Shown here: positions 16,710 through 25,685 of the stretch, piece by piece | Layout of the letters: the number at the start of each line of letters is the position of its first letter | How positions within the stretch are numbered: the first letter of the stretch is position 1 | Origin: Candidatus Liberimonas magnetica | GTDB lineage: Bacteria; Elusimicrobiota; Endomicrobiia; Endomicrobiales; JAFGIL01 | Direction of reading: 5' to 3' | Assembly (NCBI GenBank): GCA_020523885.1 | Contig: JAJAPY010000025.1 | Coordinates: 1-37,912, forward strand | DNA length: 37,912 nt | Translations under genes and position numbers: made by a program | The notes under the pieces: generated by a model | Told to the model about the DNA's origin: nothing | Seen by the model: only the letters and a program-made list of their open reading frames with translations | Database searches by the model: none

Positions 16710-18231
16710 GACCTTCTATCGGAAGGGTAAAAATAAACTTACTGCCTTTTTCCAAACCTTCTGATTCTACCCAGATTTTTCCGTTATGCAGTTCAATTAT
16801 TTTCTTGCATATGGAAAGCCCTAAGCCGAACCCCCCTGCATCTTTTTTGAACGTTTGATTAATACGGTAAAACCTGTCAAAGACAGCCTCCAGATTCTCT
16901 TTTGCAATTCCCATGCCGTTATCTTCAACGGTAAACTTTACCCCGCCGTTTGTTTTTTCAAACCATACGGCTATTTTTCCCGATTCCTGCGTATACTTTA
17001 TTGAATTTGTCAAAAAGTTCGTTAAAACACGTTTTATTTGTTCATAGTCACAGTTGACCATAATATCAGCTGCCTGGTAAGTATTGCCGGTTAAAGAAAC
17101 CTGTTGAACGATATCTATCTTTTTGTTACTGGCTAATGATTCTGTTTCCTTTACGGCTTCCTTCATTATCTTAATAACGGGCGTATCTTTATTTTCCAAT
17201 TTCCAGCAACCTGCCTCAATTTTTGCGCAATCCAGCATGTCGGTTATAAGAGCCCGTATCCTTTCTGTATTTCTTTTGATTATTTCTAACAATTCATTGC
17301 TTTGTTTAATTTTGTCTATTAGTTTCCCTTCATCATCCACATCTTCCTTGCTCATAATTATTTCAAGGGCGCCCGAGATCGCCATAAGGGGCGTCCTAAG
17401 CTCATGTGTTATCATCGATAAAAATTCAGCTTTTAACTTGTCTAATTCCTTTAAACTAACTAATTGAGATTTTAATTGTTTTGTTTCATAAGCTTTTGCT
17501 ATTAAAAGCGACAGTTCATTTATATTGAACGGTTTATTAATATAGTCATAAGCGCCTTTTCTTAAACTTTCAATAGCGGTTTCCATGGTCCCGTAACCTG
17601 TTGCTACTATCACCTCTATCTCCGGTTTTATCTCCTTTATTTTTTCAAGAACTTCAATACCGTCAATGCCGGGCATTTTTATATCCGTGATGACAATATC
17701 TATTTCCTGCTCATCAACTTTTTGAATGCCTTCTTTCCCGTTCTGCGCGGTTTTGACCGTGTAACCTTCTTTTTGTAAAGCATAAGAAATCATATCTCTT
17801 ATACCCTGCTCGTCATCAATAATAAGCACTTTTACATCGTTTTTTATTAACATGTTTTTTTTCCTTTTGCTTAATGCTTCCTGCATTATTTTAATTATTT
17901 CTTCCGTGTTAAAAGGTTTGTACAAACAGGTATATACCCCTAATTTTGTTGATTCAGATTCCAGTTTAAAATCGCTGTCAGAACTACTGCTGGTAATTAT
18001 TACAATTTGTTCCGGCTTAATCTGTTTTATCACTTTGAGCACTTCCATTCCATTCATATTCGGCATATGGATATCAAGAATAACAATATCAAACACCTCT
18101 TTTTTGAATATTTCTATGCCTTCTATCCCGCCGCAGGCATCTGAGACAATAAATCCTTTTGGCTGCAAAAGGAATTTTAGTAAGTCTCTAATCCCCTGCT
18201 CATCGTCAATTATCAATACTTTATTATTCAT
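16705..18231 (-). CDS. Double-receiver histidine kinase
   Basis: This 508-residue cytoplasmic protein has two receiver domains, then a kinase. REC1 (about 4-122) has acidic pocket DD at 9-10, phosphoacceptor D53 in ILDIHMP and the Lys in YKPF. REC2 (about 133-250) has D183 in ITDIKMP and NKPF. HisKA follows with MITHELRTPL (H276), and HATPase_c carries DNGMGI and GFGLGLSI, so the kinase looks complete. There is no membrane segment or DNA-binding domain. It is the last gene of the operon, 5 bp after the soluble kinase, and could receive phosphate from the two other kinases in a relay. No output regulator is encoded next to it. Confidence 0.9.
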   Translation of the reverse strand: MNNKVLIIDDEQGIRDLLKFLLQPKGFIVSDACGGIEGIEIFKKEVFDIVILDIHMPNMNGMEVLKVIKQIKPEQIVIITSSSSDSDFKLESESTKLGVYTCLYKPFNTEEIIKIMQEALSKRKKNMLIKNDVKVLIIDDEQGIRDMISYALQKEGYTVKTAQNGKEGIQKVDEQEIDIVITDIKMPGIDGIEVLEKIKEIKPEIEVIVATGYGTMETAIESLRKGAYDYINKPFNINELSLLIAKAYETKQLKSQLVSLKELDKLKAEFLSMITHELRTPLMAISGALEIIMSKEDVDDEGKLIDKIKQSNELLEIIKRNTERIRALITDMLDCAKIEAGCWKLENKDTPVIKIMKEAVKETESLASNKKIDIVQQVSLTGNTYQAADIMVNCDYEQIKRVLTNFLTNSIKYTQESGKIAVWFEKTNGGVKFTVEDNGMGIAKENLEAVFDRFYRINQTFKKDAGGFGLGLSICKKIIELHNGKIWVESEGLEKGSKFIFTLPIEGR

Positions 18232-18236
18232 GTTTT

Positions 18237-19535
18237 TTATGTTTTAGGTAATTTTATTATAAAAGTAGTTCCTTTACCTACTTCACTTTCAACTTCGATC
18301 GTCCCGTTGTGCTTCTGGATTATCTCAAAAGAGAGGCTCAAACTTAATCCAATGCTCTTAACCGTAGCCGCTGTTTTAGAGAACGGTTCAAATATGTGTT
18401 TCTTTGTTTCCTCCGTCATCCCCATACCTGTGTCAGCTAAAGCTATCTCGATATGGGTTTCTGTCTGTCTAGTTGCTATTGATATTTTCCCGGTTTCAGG
18501 CATAGAGCGCATCGCGTTAGCGCACAAATCTATTATCACTTGCTGTAGCTGGTTCTTATTCACTTGGATAAACGGCAAATTACTGCCATACTCCTTTGTT
18601 ATTTCTATTTTGTTTAATTTTGCCTGAGCTTCTATCAGTGGAATTGTCTGTTCAATAGTTTTATTTATATCGACGGTTTCTTTTCCTGTCTTTTCTGCTC
18701 TGGAGAATATCAATAGATCTCCTACGAGTTTCTTGCATCGTTGCGCTTCCCGCTCTATTGATTTTAAAGGCATATATAAGGGGTTATCTTCTTTTATATC
18801 ATTGGCAAGGACCTGAGCAAACCCCAAAATCACTCCCACCGGGTTGTTCATCTCATGAGCTACGCCACCGGCTAATTGCCCTATGACTCCTATCTTCTCT
18901 GAATGAATAAGCTGGGTCTGAAGTTTATTTTTTTCCACTTCTGCCTGCTTACGTGCAGTAATATCCCTAAATATTCCTATCAGATAAGTTTTGCCATTTA
19001 TTGTTACAGGAGATGAACTAATATCCGCATAGATAACATTCCCGTCTTTTCTTTTTATCGGAATATTTTCCGCCAATATTCTTTCTGTTCTAGCTAGTTC
19101 TTTAAATTGTTCTACAACATACGGCATATCTTTTTCAGGATGGATATCCACAACCCCCAGGGTTTTAATCTCTTCCAAGTCATACCCCGTCATCTTGCAT
19201 ATCATGTTATTACCCATAAGGAATTTCTGAGTTTGCGGGTCCGCAACCAGTATCCCATCCATGGCATTTTCAAAAATACATCTGAATTTTGCCTCGGATT
19301 CCTTTAGTTCTCTAGTCCTTTCCTCAACTTTTTGTTCTAAGGTTTTACTATACCCTTTTATTTCTTCGACATAATTTTTGATGTCATCGATCATCATATT
19401 TATGCCCATTGCAAGCGAATCAAGGTCATCATTCCTGCCTGAAAGTTTAATTTGTACAGAGTAATCCCCTCTCTCCACTTTCATAATTGTTTCGATTATT
19501 CCACTTATACGGTCTTTTTCTATTCCATTATCCAT
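18237..19535 (-). CDS. Soluble PAS histidine kinase with degenerate ATP lid
   Basis: This 432-residue protein has an N-terminal HAMP-like helix region (about 9-75) with no transmembrane segment, a PAS domain (about 80-195), HisKA with VAHEMNNP (H228) and HATPase_c. The N box (CANAM) and G1 box (DTGMGM) are present. The G2 region reads KSIGLSL where its neighbour has GTGLGLSL, so two lid glycines are replaced. The domain is otherwise very similar to the membrane kinase at 19939-21741, so a duplication is likely. Kinase activity may be reduced, and it could serve as a phosphatase or partner in a heterodimer. AAGGA precedes the ATG, which is one base after the STAS-like stop. Confidence 0.88.
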   Translation of the reverse strand: MDNGIEKDRISGIIETIMKVERGDYSVQIKLSGRNDDLDSLAMGINMMIDDIKNYVEEIKGYSKTLEQKVEERTRELKESEAKFRCIFENAMDGILVADPQTQKFLMGNNMICKMTGYDLEEIKTLGVVDIHPEKDMPYVVEQFKELARTERILAENIPIKRKDGNVIYADISSSPVTINGKTYLIGIFRDITARKQAEVEKNKLQTQLIHSEKIGVIGQLAGGVAHEMNNPVGVILGFAQVLANDIKEDNPLYMPLKSIEREAQRCKKLVGDLLIFSRAEKTGKETVDINKTIEQTIPLIEAQAKLNKIEITKEYGSNLPFIQVNKNQLQQVIIDLCANAMRSMPETGKISIATRQTETHIEIALADTGMGMTEETKKHIFEPFSKTAATVKSIGLSLSLSFEIIQKHNGTIEVESEVGKGTTFIIKLPKT

Positions 19536-19536
19536 T

Positions 19537-19926
19537 TTATTCCTTCAGCCAAGCAAGAGCATCTTCCCTGTTCTTGAAAAATTTATTATTTTTCCTTTTT
19601 GTTATGCTTATAACAAAAGATGCTATCACTCTGGCAACAGGATGCATTCCGAATACAGCAACCTTTCCGACTTTTTCATGGTCAGACACTTCCTGCCGTA
19701 TCTTTCTTGCTTCCGGCGATTGCTTCCCGCACCTGTTAATGTCTATAAGAAGATTTACCTTTCCTTGGGCCATATTTATAAATTTGACTTCAACTTCTCT
19801 CATTGCAGCCGCCATCTTTTCATCTGAATCCCCTGCAGCAGTAATATAGAGAATATTATCTTCGCCAGAATAAATCTTAGTTTCTCCTACCCAAATTTCT
19901 CTTTCACTTACTTCCCTTAGTTCCAT
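19537..19926 (-). CDS. SpoIIAA/STAS-like protein
   Basis: This 129-residue protein has the SpoIIAA-like layout: a core strand VNLLIDINRCG, a helix with SPEARKIRQEV, KVAVFGMHPVARVIASFV, and the typical end FFKNREDALAWLKE. Members of this family act in partner switching or bind small lipophilic ligands. It lies between the membrane kinase (12 bp away) and the soluble kinase (1 bp away), so it is cotranscribed and probably a regulatory partner of the kinases. I see no adjacent serine kinase or phosphatase of the SpoIIAB/E type. Confidence 0.75.
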   Translation of the reverse strand: MELREVSEREIWVGETKIYSGEDNILYITAAGDSDEKMAAAMREVEVKFINMAQGKVNLLIDINRCGKQSPEARKIRQEVSDHEKVGKVAVFGMHPVARVIASFVISITKRKNNKFFKNREDALAWLKE

Positions 19927-19938
19927 TTTTTACTCCAT

Positions 19939-21741
19939 TTAATTTATCGGCAATTTTATCCTAAACACAGACCCTTTGCCTGCTTCACTTTCTGCTTCGA
20001 TCGTACCGCTGTGGTTTTCAATTATCTCAAAACACAGGCTCAAACCTAAGCCTGTTCCTTTACCTATTTCCTTCGTTGTAAAAAACGGCTCAAATATGTG
20101 CTTCTTTACATCCTCAGTCATCCCTGTGCCTGTGTCTGACACATCTATCTCAATACGGGTTTCTACCTGCCTTGTGGTTATTGTTATCTTACCGCCTTGA
20201 GGCATAGCGTCCATTGCATTATTGCATAAATTTACTATAACCTGCTGAATCTGGTTCTTGTTTACAACAATATGGGGTAAATTAGCTGCATAACTCCTTG
20301 TTATTTTTACATTTTTTACTTTTGCCTGAGCATCTATTATAGATATTGTCTCTTCGATAGTTTCATTTATGTTGGTATTCTCTTTCTCTGTCTTTCCTGC
20401 CCTGGAGAACGTCAATAAATCTCCTACGAGTTTCTTACATCTTAGAGCTTCCCGCTCTATTGATTTTAACGGCATATATAAGGGGTCATTTTCTTTTATG
20501 TCGTTGGCCACCACCTGCGCAAACCCCAAAATCACTCCCATAGGGTTGTTTATTTCGTGAGCTACGCCGCCTGCTAACTGCCCTATAGCTGACATTTTAT
20601 CCGCCTGCATAAGCTGTCTTTGAAATTTTTCTTTTTCTTTTTCTGCCTGCTTGTGTTCAGTAATATCTTTGTCTATTCCACGATAGCCTTTTATATTGCC
20701 CTGTTCATCTAATAAGGGGACACCATTGGTAAGAAGGCAGACTTGTATGCCATTCTTGGATAGGTTCCAGTTTTCTAAGTCTTTGATCGGTTCTTTATTT
20801 TTTATTATTTCAGAAAATATTTTACCTATCCTTTCTGCTTCCTTTGGCAGCATCAAATCAAAGGGGGTCTTCCCGATGAGCTCTTTTTCGGTATAACCCA
20901 AAATATCTTCAACCTGATTTGAGCAAAATGTGTACACCCCCTTTTCGTCAACCTCCCAGATCCAATCAGCCATGCTAAAAGCGATATCTTTAAAACGTTT
21001 TTCGGATTTATTAAGTTCTCTTGCTCTTTCTTCCAGCGCTTCCTTGGATTTTTTCAGATCTTTCGTCATCTTATTAAAAAAATTACTCAGGATTCCCAGC
21101 TCATCTTTAGATCTACTCTTTACTTCATAATCTAAATTGCCCTGAGCAATTATTTTAGTGGCGGAAATTAAATTTTTTATCGGAGAATTAATATATGTAT
21201 TTACTATTAAGGTAACCGCAACAATTACAAACAGTATTATAGCCAACGAAACTATGAGCATTATTTTTCGCAGTTCATTTAGTTTATCATTAAACGAAAC
21301 TAAAGAGATCGCGACTTTCACTTTGCCGATCTTTTCTTTTTCAGATTTTCCTTCGATATTCAGGAGCATTTCTTCTCCTGTGTTTGCTGTTTGATTCTCG
21401 CCTAATATCGCAGTTGAAAATTCCTTGATCGGCTCATCTGCTGGTTCCTTTCCGGCATTAACCAGAGTAATCCCTTTATCATCTTCAACCTTTACAAAAA
21501 CTATATCTTTCTGACTTAAAACATTGCTTGCCAACCTGTTAAGTTCTTCTTTATTTAAAGTTAACACCCCATATACACAATTCATTGCAAGGTTATCTAC
21601 TAAAGAATTTACCCTCTCGCTCAACTCTATTTCTAACCCTTTTTTTTCGTGGTGCACACTAAACCAGCCTAAAAAAGAAGTAGCAAGTATAGTCAAAACA
21701 ATGCCGGTTAGAAAAAGTTTTGTTCTAATGGCGAGGTTCAT
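19939..21741 (-). CDS. Membrane sensor histidine kinase (HAMP-PAS)
   Basis: This 600-residue protein has transmembrane segments at about 9-29 and 160-182 around a periplasmic sensor domain, then HAMP (about 183-235), PAS (about 250-362), HisKA with VAHEINNP (H395) and HATPase_c with NNAMDAM, DTGTGM and GTGLGLSL. All kinase boxes are intact. Its ATG overlaps the stop of the binding-protein gene (ATGA), which is strong evidence of coupled translation. The likely arrangement is that the periplasmic binding protein meets the ligand and signals through this sensor. A copy of its first codons remains downstream of the other binding-protein gene at 24749. Confidence 0.92.
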   Translation of the reverse strand: MNLAIRTKLFLTGIVLTILATSFLGWFSVHHEKKGLEIELSERVNSLVDNLAMNCVYGVLTLNKEELNRLASNVLSQKDIVFVKVEDDKGITLVNAGKEPADEPIKEFSTAILGENQTANTGEEMLLNIEGKSEKEKIGKVKVAISLVSFNDKLNELRKIMLIVSLAIILFVIVAVTLIVNTYINSPIKNLISATKIIAQGNLDYEVKSRSKDELGILSNFFNKMTKDLKKSKEALEERARELNKSEKRFKDIAFSMADWIWEVDEKGVYTFCSNQVEDILGYTEKELIGKTPFDLMLPKEAERIGKIFSEIIKNKEPIKDLENWNLSKNGIQVCLLTNGVPLLDEQGNIKGYRGIDKDITEHKQAEKEKEKFQRQLMQADKMSAIGQLAGGVAHEINNPMGVILGFAQVVANDIKENDPLYMPLKSIEREALRCKKLVGDLLTFSRAGKTEKENTNINETIEETISIIDAQAKVKNVKITRSYAANLPHIVVNKNQIQQVIVNLCNNAMDAMPQGGKITITTRQVETRIEIDVSDTGTGMTEDVKKHIFEPFFTTKEIGKGTGLGLSLCFEIIENHSGTIEAESEAGKGSVFRIKLPIN

Positions 21742-22652
21742 TCTTCGAAAACCTCAGAAGCATATTTAGGCATATCACCGGATAACTTTATTCCGATTTT
21801 TTTAGCTGCGATAAGGTTTAAAGATAGCCTGGTTTTTCTGGGAAAAGCCAGTGGAATAGTGCCCGGTTTTTCACCTTCAGCAATTTTTAAAGCTATCTCG
21901 CCGCTTTGCCTGCCGATATCATTAAAATCACAATCTAACGAAAAAAGTGCTCCGGCTTTTGTATAAGGCGAGGAAAGCCCGATAACCATATATCTTTTTT
22001 CAAAACTATCAGATAGCAGGTATTTTACTGACTCAGCAAAATATATGCTGGAATCCGGAACCATTAAAAAACAATCTATCTGCCAGGATAGCTCTTTAAG
22101 CGCTCTCGGAAAATCCTTTACGGAACTAACTTCTTTGCTAATAAGTTCTAAACCCAATTCCGTACAGGTTTCCGATATTTTTTTATATTCCCCGGATTCT
22201 TTTGTTGAATAAATAAAACCGATTTTTTTAGTCCCGGGAAAGATTTTCACAGCTTTTTCCAGTTTTATCTTAGGGGAAATATTAATCGATACTCCTGCAA
22301 TATTCTGACCTGTATCTTTTTCATCCTCAAGAGACATCGAAAATACCACGGGAATATTTTTTATTTTTTCCTTTGCCAAATTTAAAGCTCGTGTTCCAAT
22401 AGCAAGAACTATATCCGATTTTTCCCTGCTTATTTTTGAACAAATCAGTTCAGGGGGCTCTTCTTTCAAATGATGCTCAAAGGACAATAAAGCTATTTTC
22501 TTTTCATCAAAATATTTCTTAAATCCTTCCCACGCTTCCTGATACGGTTTTTCATCTGATGAAAAAATAACAGAAACTGATACGCGGTTGACACCAAAAC
22601 ACAAAGAAGTCAAAAATATTAATAACACTATAAGAGACCATAGTTTTGTCAT
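21738..22652 (-). CDS. Periplasmic substrate-binding protein (ABC_sub_bind family), copy 2
   Basis: This 304-residue protein has a signal peptide (about 1-20, ending CFG). It has the ABC_sub_bind (PF04392-like) pattern: SVIFSSDEKPYQEA, DIVLAIGTRAL, IPVVFSMSL, KKIGFIYS, CFLMVPDSSIYF, GLSSPYTKAGALFSLDCD and DIGRQSGEIALKI. No ABC permease or ATPase is encoded nearby. Instead the gene overlaps the sensor kinase by four bases. It is about three quarters identical by eye to the copy at 24746-25663, with the C-terminal half most alike. A sensory rather than transport role is inferred. Confidence 0.88.
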   Translation of the reverse strand: MTKLWSLIVLLIFLTSLCFGVNRVSVSVIFSSDEKPYQEAWEGFKKYFDEKKIALLSFEHHLKEEPPELICSKISREKSDIVLAIGTRALNLAKEKIKNIPVVFSMSLEDEKDTGQNIAGVSINISPKIKLEKAVKIFPGTKKIGFIYSTKESGEYKKISETCTELGLELISKEVSSVKDFPRALKELSWQIDCFLMVPDSSIYFAESVKYLLSDSFEKRYMVIGLSSPYTKAGALFSLDCDFNDIGRQSGEIALKIAEGEKPGTIPLAFPRKTRLSLNLIAAKKIGIKLSGDMPKYASEVFEE

Positions 22653-22705
22653 TTTTATTTACTTATTTATATTCTCAGTTTAGAATTGTTTCACAAATAT
22701 CGGGT

Positions 22706-24670
22706 TTAAAACTCCTGAGATAACGTTAGTGTCGCCCTTCTTCCAATCTTCTGGTTTGCTATTGGATACTCGTCATATTTTGTATCAAATAAATCTGCTA
22801 TAGCAAGCGATAGTTCAGTGCCTGATGCTATCTTATAGCCGAGATAAGTATTTGCTATGGTATATGCCGCAGCATTTCCGCCGCCGCCCCAGCTAGAAAC
22901 ATATTTCCATACGGTAGCATCCACGTAGTTTACGGAAAGACTGCAAGTAATGCCGTTATTGAAGCTCGCAGTTAGTTTAGCATTTGCCGTGTTCTTCGGC
23001 GTATTCATAAGAAAAGTCCTGAAATCCGCAGAGGGATTGGCTGTAAGCTCCTTTTGCTCAATATAGGTGTAGTTGACCAGGCCGCTCAGCCATTTCGTGA
23101 ACAAATACTTCAACTCTGCTTCGTAACCTGTAACCTGGACTTCGCCGCCGTTGGCAAAGTCTATAGTCCTTGGAATCGTCATTCCTGGCACAGGCCAAAT
23201 AGACGTGGTATTGGTGAAAATAAAATCCTTCACGTTCATGACATAGGCGTTTACTTCAATGCAAACATCGGCTATCATACCCCGGTAGCTTGCCTCATAA
23301 GACTGCATTTTCTCCGGCTTTAAGCTCGGGTGGCCGGAAACATCGTAGTAAAGCGTAGGAGTAACATATATCCTTGTGTAATAATATGATTCGATAAAAT
23401 CCGGGTTGCGGTATGCAAGGCCCTGGGTGATAAGGAAACGGTGATTCTTTCCCCAAGGATAGAACATCAGGCTTAGGCGGTTTGCATAAAAAGGATCTGG
23501 GGTTTCGTCTCTTTTATCGTACCGCATTCCGCCGTTTAAAGTAAACCAACTGGTTATTTTATACGTGTTGTCAAAATACACCCCGGACTGGTTCTGATAC
23601 TTTTTTCCATCTAAGGCGGTGTCATAAATATTTTGTTCTGTTGCAGCGCCCCAGACCAGAGTATCGCGCTCAAAGAGATTTACGGTATTCTGTGCTTCAA
23701 GTTTACTTCTTTTTGTCATAGATTCACCTGTAGACTGAGTTGTGGACCCGAATGAGTACCCGCCTCTCAAGTCCTGATCTATAGTGTAAGCGGTTATCAG
23801 TATATCAGGCTTATTAACCTTATATTGAAGATTTGCCAGAGAATTGCCGTGGCCGGCAAAATTCATAACACCGGTACTTTCGTATTCAATTTCAGATTTT
23901 ACCGCATGCGACCCTCCTCCCCACAATGAAAGTTTTGAATTGTTGTTGATGTTATAGTCCACCGCTACCCTACCCGAATATCTCTGTTGGGTCGGGTTGC
24001 TGGAATAGGCAGGCCTTCCGTAATTATCGCGTTGATCGTAAAAACCCGAAATACGGTAATCTATTTTATCATTTATTGCCCCGCCGTACCGCAGGGAGCC
24101 AAGATAAGTGTTATATTCGCCTCCTGTTACAGAGGCCAGGCCGCCTTCGGTGTCTTTGAGGCTTTTGGTAATGACATTAATAACACCCGCCATGGCATTG
24201 GCGCCGTACAATAAAGAGCCGGGGCCTTTCATTACCTCAATGCGGTCAATTTCGTTCAATGCAACCGGGAGACTGGTGAAAAGACCGTCTTGATATGTGC
24301 CCGGCCCCCACGGCATGCCGTTTACAAGCAGGAGGATTTTATTCATGGGCAGTTTGTCTAAACCCCTTAAACCGCCGATGTGCATACTCCCCGCCGTGCC
24401 ATGACGAATATTCAATCCCGGAACCATGGTCAGCGCCTCTCCTAACTGGGTGGCGCCGGAAAGCTTAATATCCTCTGCTGTGACAATATACATCACTGCG
24501 GGTGCTTCGGATATCCTTTGTTCTGTCTTACTTGCAGTTACCACGCCTACGTTCATAAACAAAATATCCTCTGAACTTATCTCTTTTGCTTCACCATTAA
24601 TAGCACATAATCCGGCCCCTGCTAATATATAAAACAAACTTTCCAAAACTGTTGCCTTTTTAAAAAACAT
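22706..24670 (-). CDS. TonB-dependent outer-membrane receptor, copy 2
   Basis: This 654-residue protein has a signal peptide (about 1-28), a possible TonB box region (ILFMNVGVVTAS), a plug domain (about 50-165, EAPAVMYIVTAEDI, IDRIEVMKGPGSLLYGANAMAGVINVIT) and a beta-barrel ending in an aromatic residue (LTLSQEF). The plug resembles BtuB/Cir-type receptors. Substrates of that group include corrinoids, iron chelates and small organics, and I cannot choose among them. AAGGAG lies 5 nt before the ATG. It is much less like the other receptor (25686-27698) than the two binding proteins are like each other. Confidence 0.93.
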   Translation of the reverse strand: MFFKKATVLESLFYILAGAGLCAINGEAKEISSEDILFMNVGVVTASKTEQRISEAPAVMYIVTAEDIKLSGATQLGEALTMVPGLNIRHGTAGSMHIGGLRGLDKLPMNKILLLVNGMPWGPGTYQDGLFTSLPVALNEIDRIEVMKGPGSLLYGANAMAGVINVITKSLKDTEGGLASVTGGEYNTYLGSLRYGGAINDKIDYRISGFYDQRDNYGRPAYSSNPTQQRYSGRVAVDYNINNNSKLSLWGGGSHAVKSEIEYESTGVMNFAGHGNSLANLQYKVNKPDILITAYTIDQDLRGGYSFGSTTQSTGESMTKRSKLEAQNTVNLFERDTLVWGAATEQNIYDTALDGKKYQNQSGVYFDNTYKITSWFTLNGGMRYDKRDETPDPFYANRLSLMFYPWGKNHRFLITQGLAYRNPDFIESYYYTRIYVTPTLYYDVSGHPSLKPEKMQSYEASYRGMIADVCIEVNAYVMNVKDFIFTNTTSIWPVPGMTIPRTIDFANGGEVQVTGYEAELKYLFTKWLSGLVNYTYIEQKELTANPSADFRTFLMNTPKNTANAKLTASFNNGITCSLSVNYVDATVWKYVSSWGGGGNAAAYTIANTYLGYKIASGTELSLAIADLFDTKYDEYPIANQKIGRRATLTLSQEF

Positions 24671-24749
24671 TTTTACTCCTTTTCCACCTTATGCAATAGA
24701 TAGGAAGTTTGCATGTATTTGGGGTCAGGTCTTGCATGTCGAGGTTCAT
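24660..24749 (-). pseudogene. Vestigial start of a duplicated sensor-kinase gene
   Basis: After the copy-1 binding-protein gene, ATGAACCTCG repeats the first ten bases of the membrane kinase gene in the same overlapping position. It then departs and runs 29 codons to a stop inside the TBDR2 start. This marks the edge of a tandem duplication. The mini-frame could still couple translation to the next gene. Confidence 0.6.
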
Positions 24750-25663
24750 TCTTCGAAAACCTCCGACGCCTCTTTAAGTATATCATCAGACAATTTTATT
24801 CCGACCCTTTTAGCAGCAATACGGTTTAACGAAAGTCTGGTTTTTCTAGGAAAAATTAACGGGATACTGCCGGGTTTTTCACCTTCAATAATTTTTAACG
24901 CTATTTCACCGCTTTGCCTGCCGATATCATTTAAATCGCAATCTAGGGAAAAAAGTGCCCCGGCTTTTGTATAAGGAGAGGAAAGCCCGATAACCATATA
25001 TTTTTTTTCTAAACTATCAGACAACAGATGTTTTACTGATTCTACAAAATATATGCTGGAATCCGGGATCATTAAAAAACAATCTATCTGCCAGTCTATT
25101 CCTTTAAGTGCACCGGGGAATTCCTTTGCGGAACCAACCTCTTTGCTGACCAGTTCTAAACCCAATTCCTTACAGGTTTCTGAGATTTTTTTGTATTTCA
25201 AGGATTCTTTTGTAGAATATATTAAGCCTATCCTCTTAATCCCGGAAAAGATTTCCTTAGCTTTTTCAAGTTTCAGCTTAGCCGGGATATTCATTGCCAC
25301 TCCTGTAATATTCTCACCCCTATCCTCTTCGTTCCCAAGAGACATTGAAAACACTACAGGAATATCTTTTATTTTCCCCTTTACCGAATTCAAAGCCCGC
25401 ATTCCAATAACAAGGACTAGATCCGGTTTTTCCTTGTTTATTTTTGAAGAAACCAGTTCAGAGGGCTCCTTCGACAAATGATGCTCAGAGGGCCTTAAAG
25501 CTATTTTATTCTCATCGAAAAATTTCTTAAATCCTTCCCAGGATTCCTGATACGGTTTTTCATCCGATGAAAAAATTACAGAAACCGATACCTGTTTAAC
25601 ACCAAAACATAAAGAAGCCGAAAATAGCAGCCATACAATTATAGGCCAAACTTTTGTTTTCAT
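24746..25663 (-). CDS. Periplasmic substrate-binding protein (ABC_sub_bind family), copy 1
   Basis: This 305-residue paralogue of the protein at 21738-22652 shares the signal peptide layout, SVIFSSDEKPYQES, IPVVFSMSL, RIGLIYSTKES, CFLMIPDSSIYF, GLSSPYTKAGALFSL and the EVFEE end. Differences cluster in the N-terminal lobe, which might change ligand preference. It lies 22 bp after TBDR1. The upstream remnant CTAAGCTGAGAAT, shared with the other copy, and the downstream kinase vestige show that the duplicated unit reached from the end of a receptor gene to the start of the kinase gene. Confidence 0.88.
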   Translation of the reverse strand: MKTKVWPIIVWLLFSASLCFGVKQVSVSVIFSSDEKPYQESWEGFKKFFDENKIALRPSEHHLSKEPSELVSSKINKEKPDLVLVIGMRALNSVKGKIKDIPVVFSMSLGNEEDRGENITGVAMNIPAKLKLEKAKEIFSGIKRIGLIYSTKESLKYKKISETCKELGLELVSKEVGSAKEFPGALKGIDWQIDCFLMIPDSSIYFVESVKHLLSDSLEKKYMVIGLSSPYTKAGALFSLDCDLNDIGRQSGEIALKIIEGEKPGSIPLIFPRKTRLSLNRIAAKRVGIKLSDDILKEASEVFEE

Positions 25664-25685
25664 TTATACTTTTATCATTCTCAGC

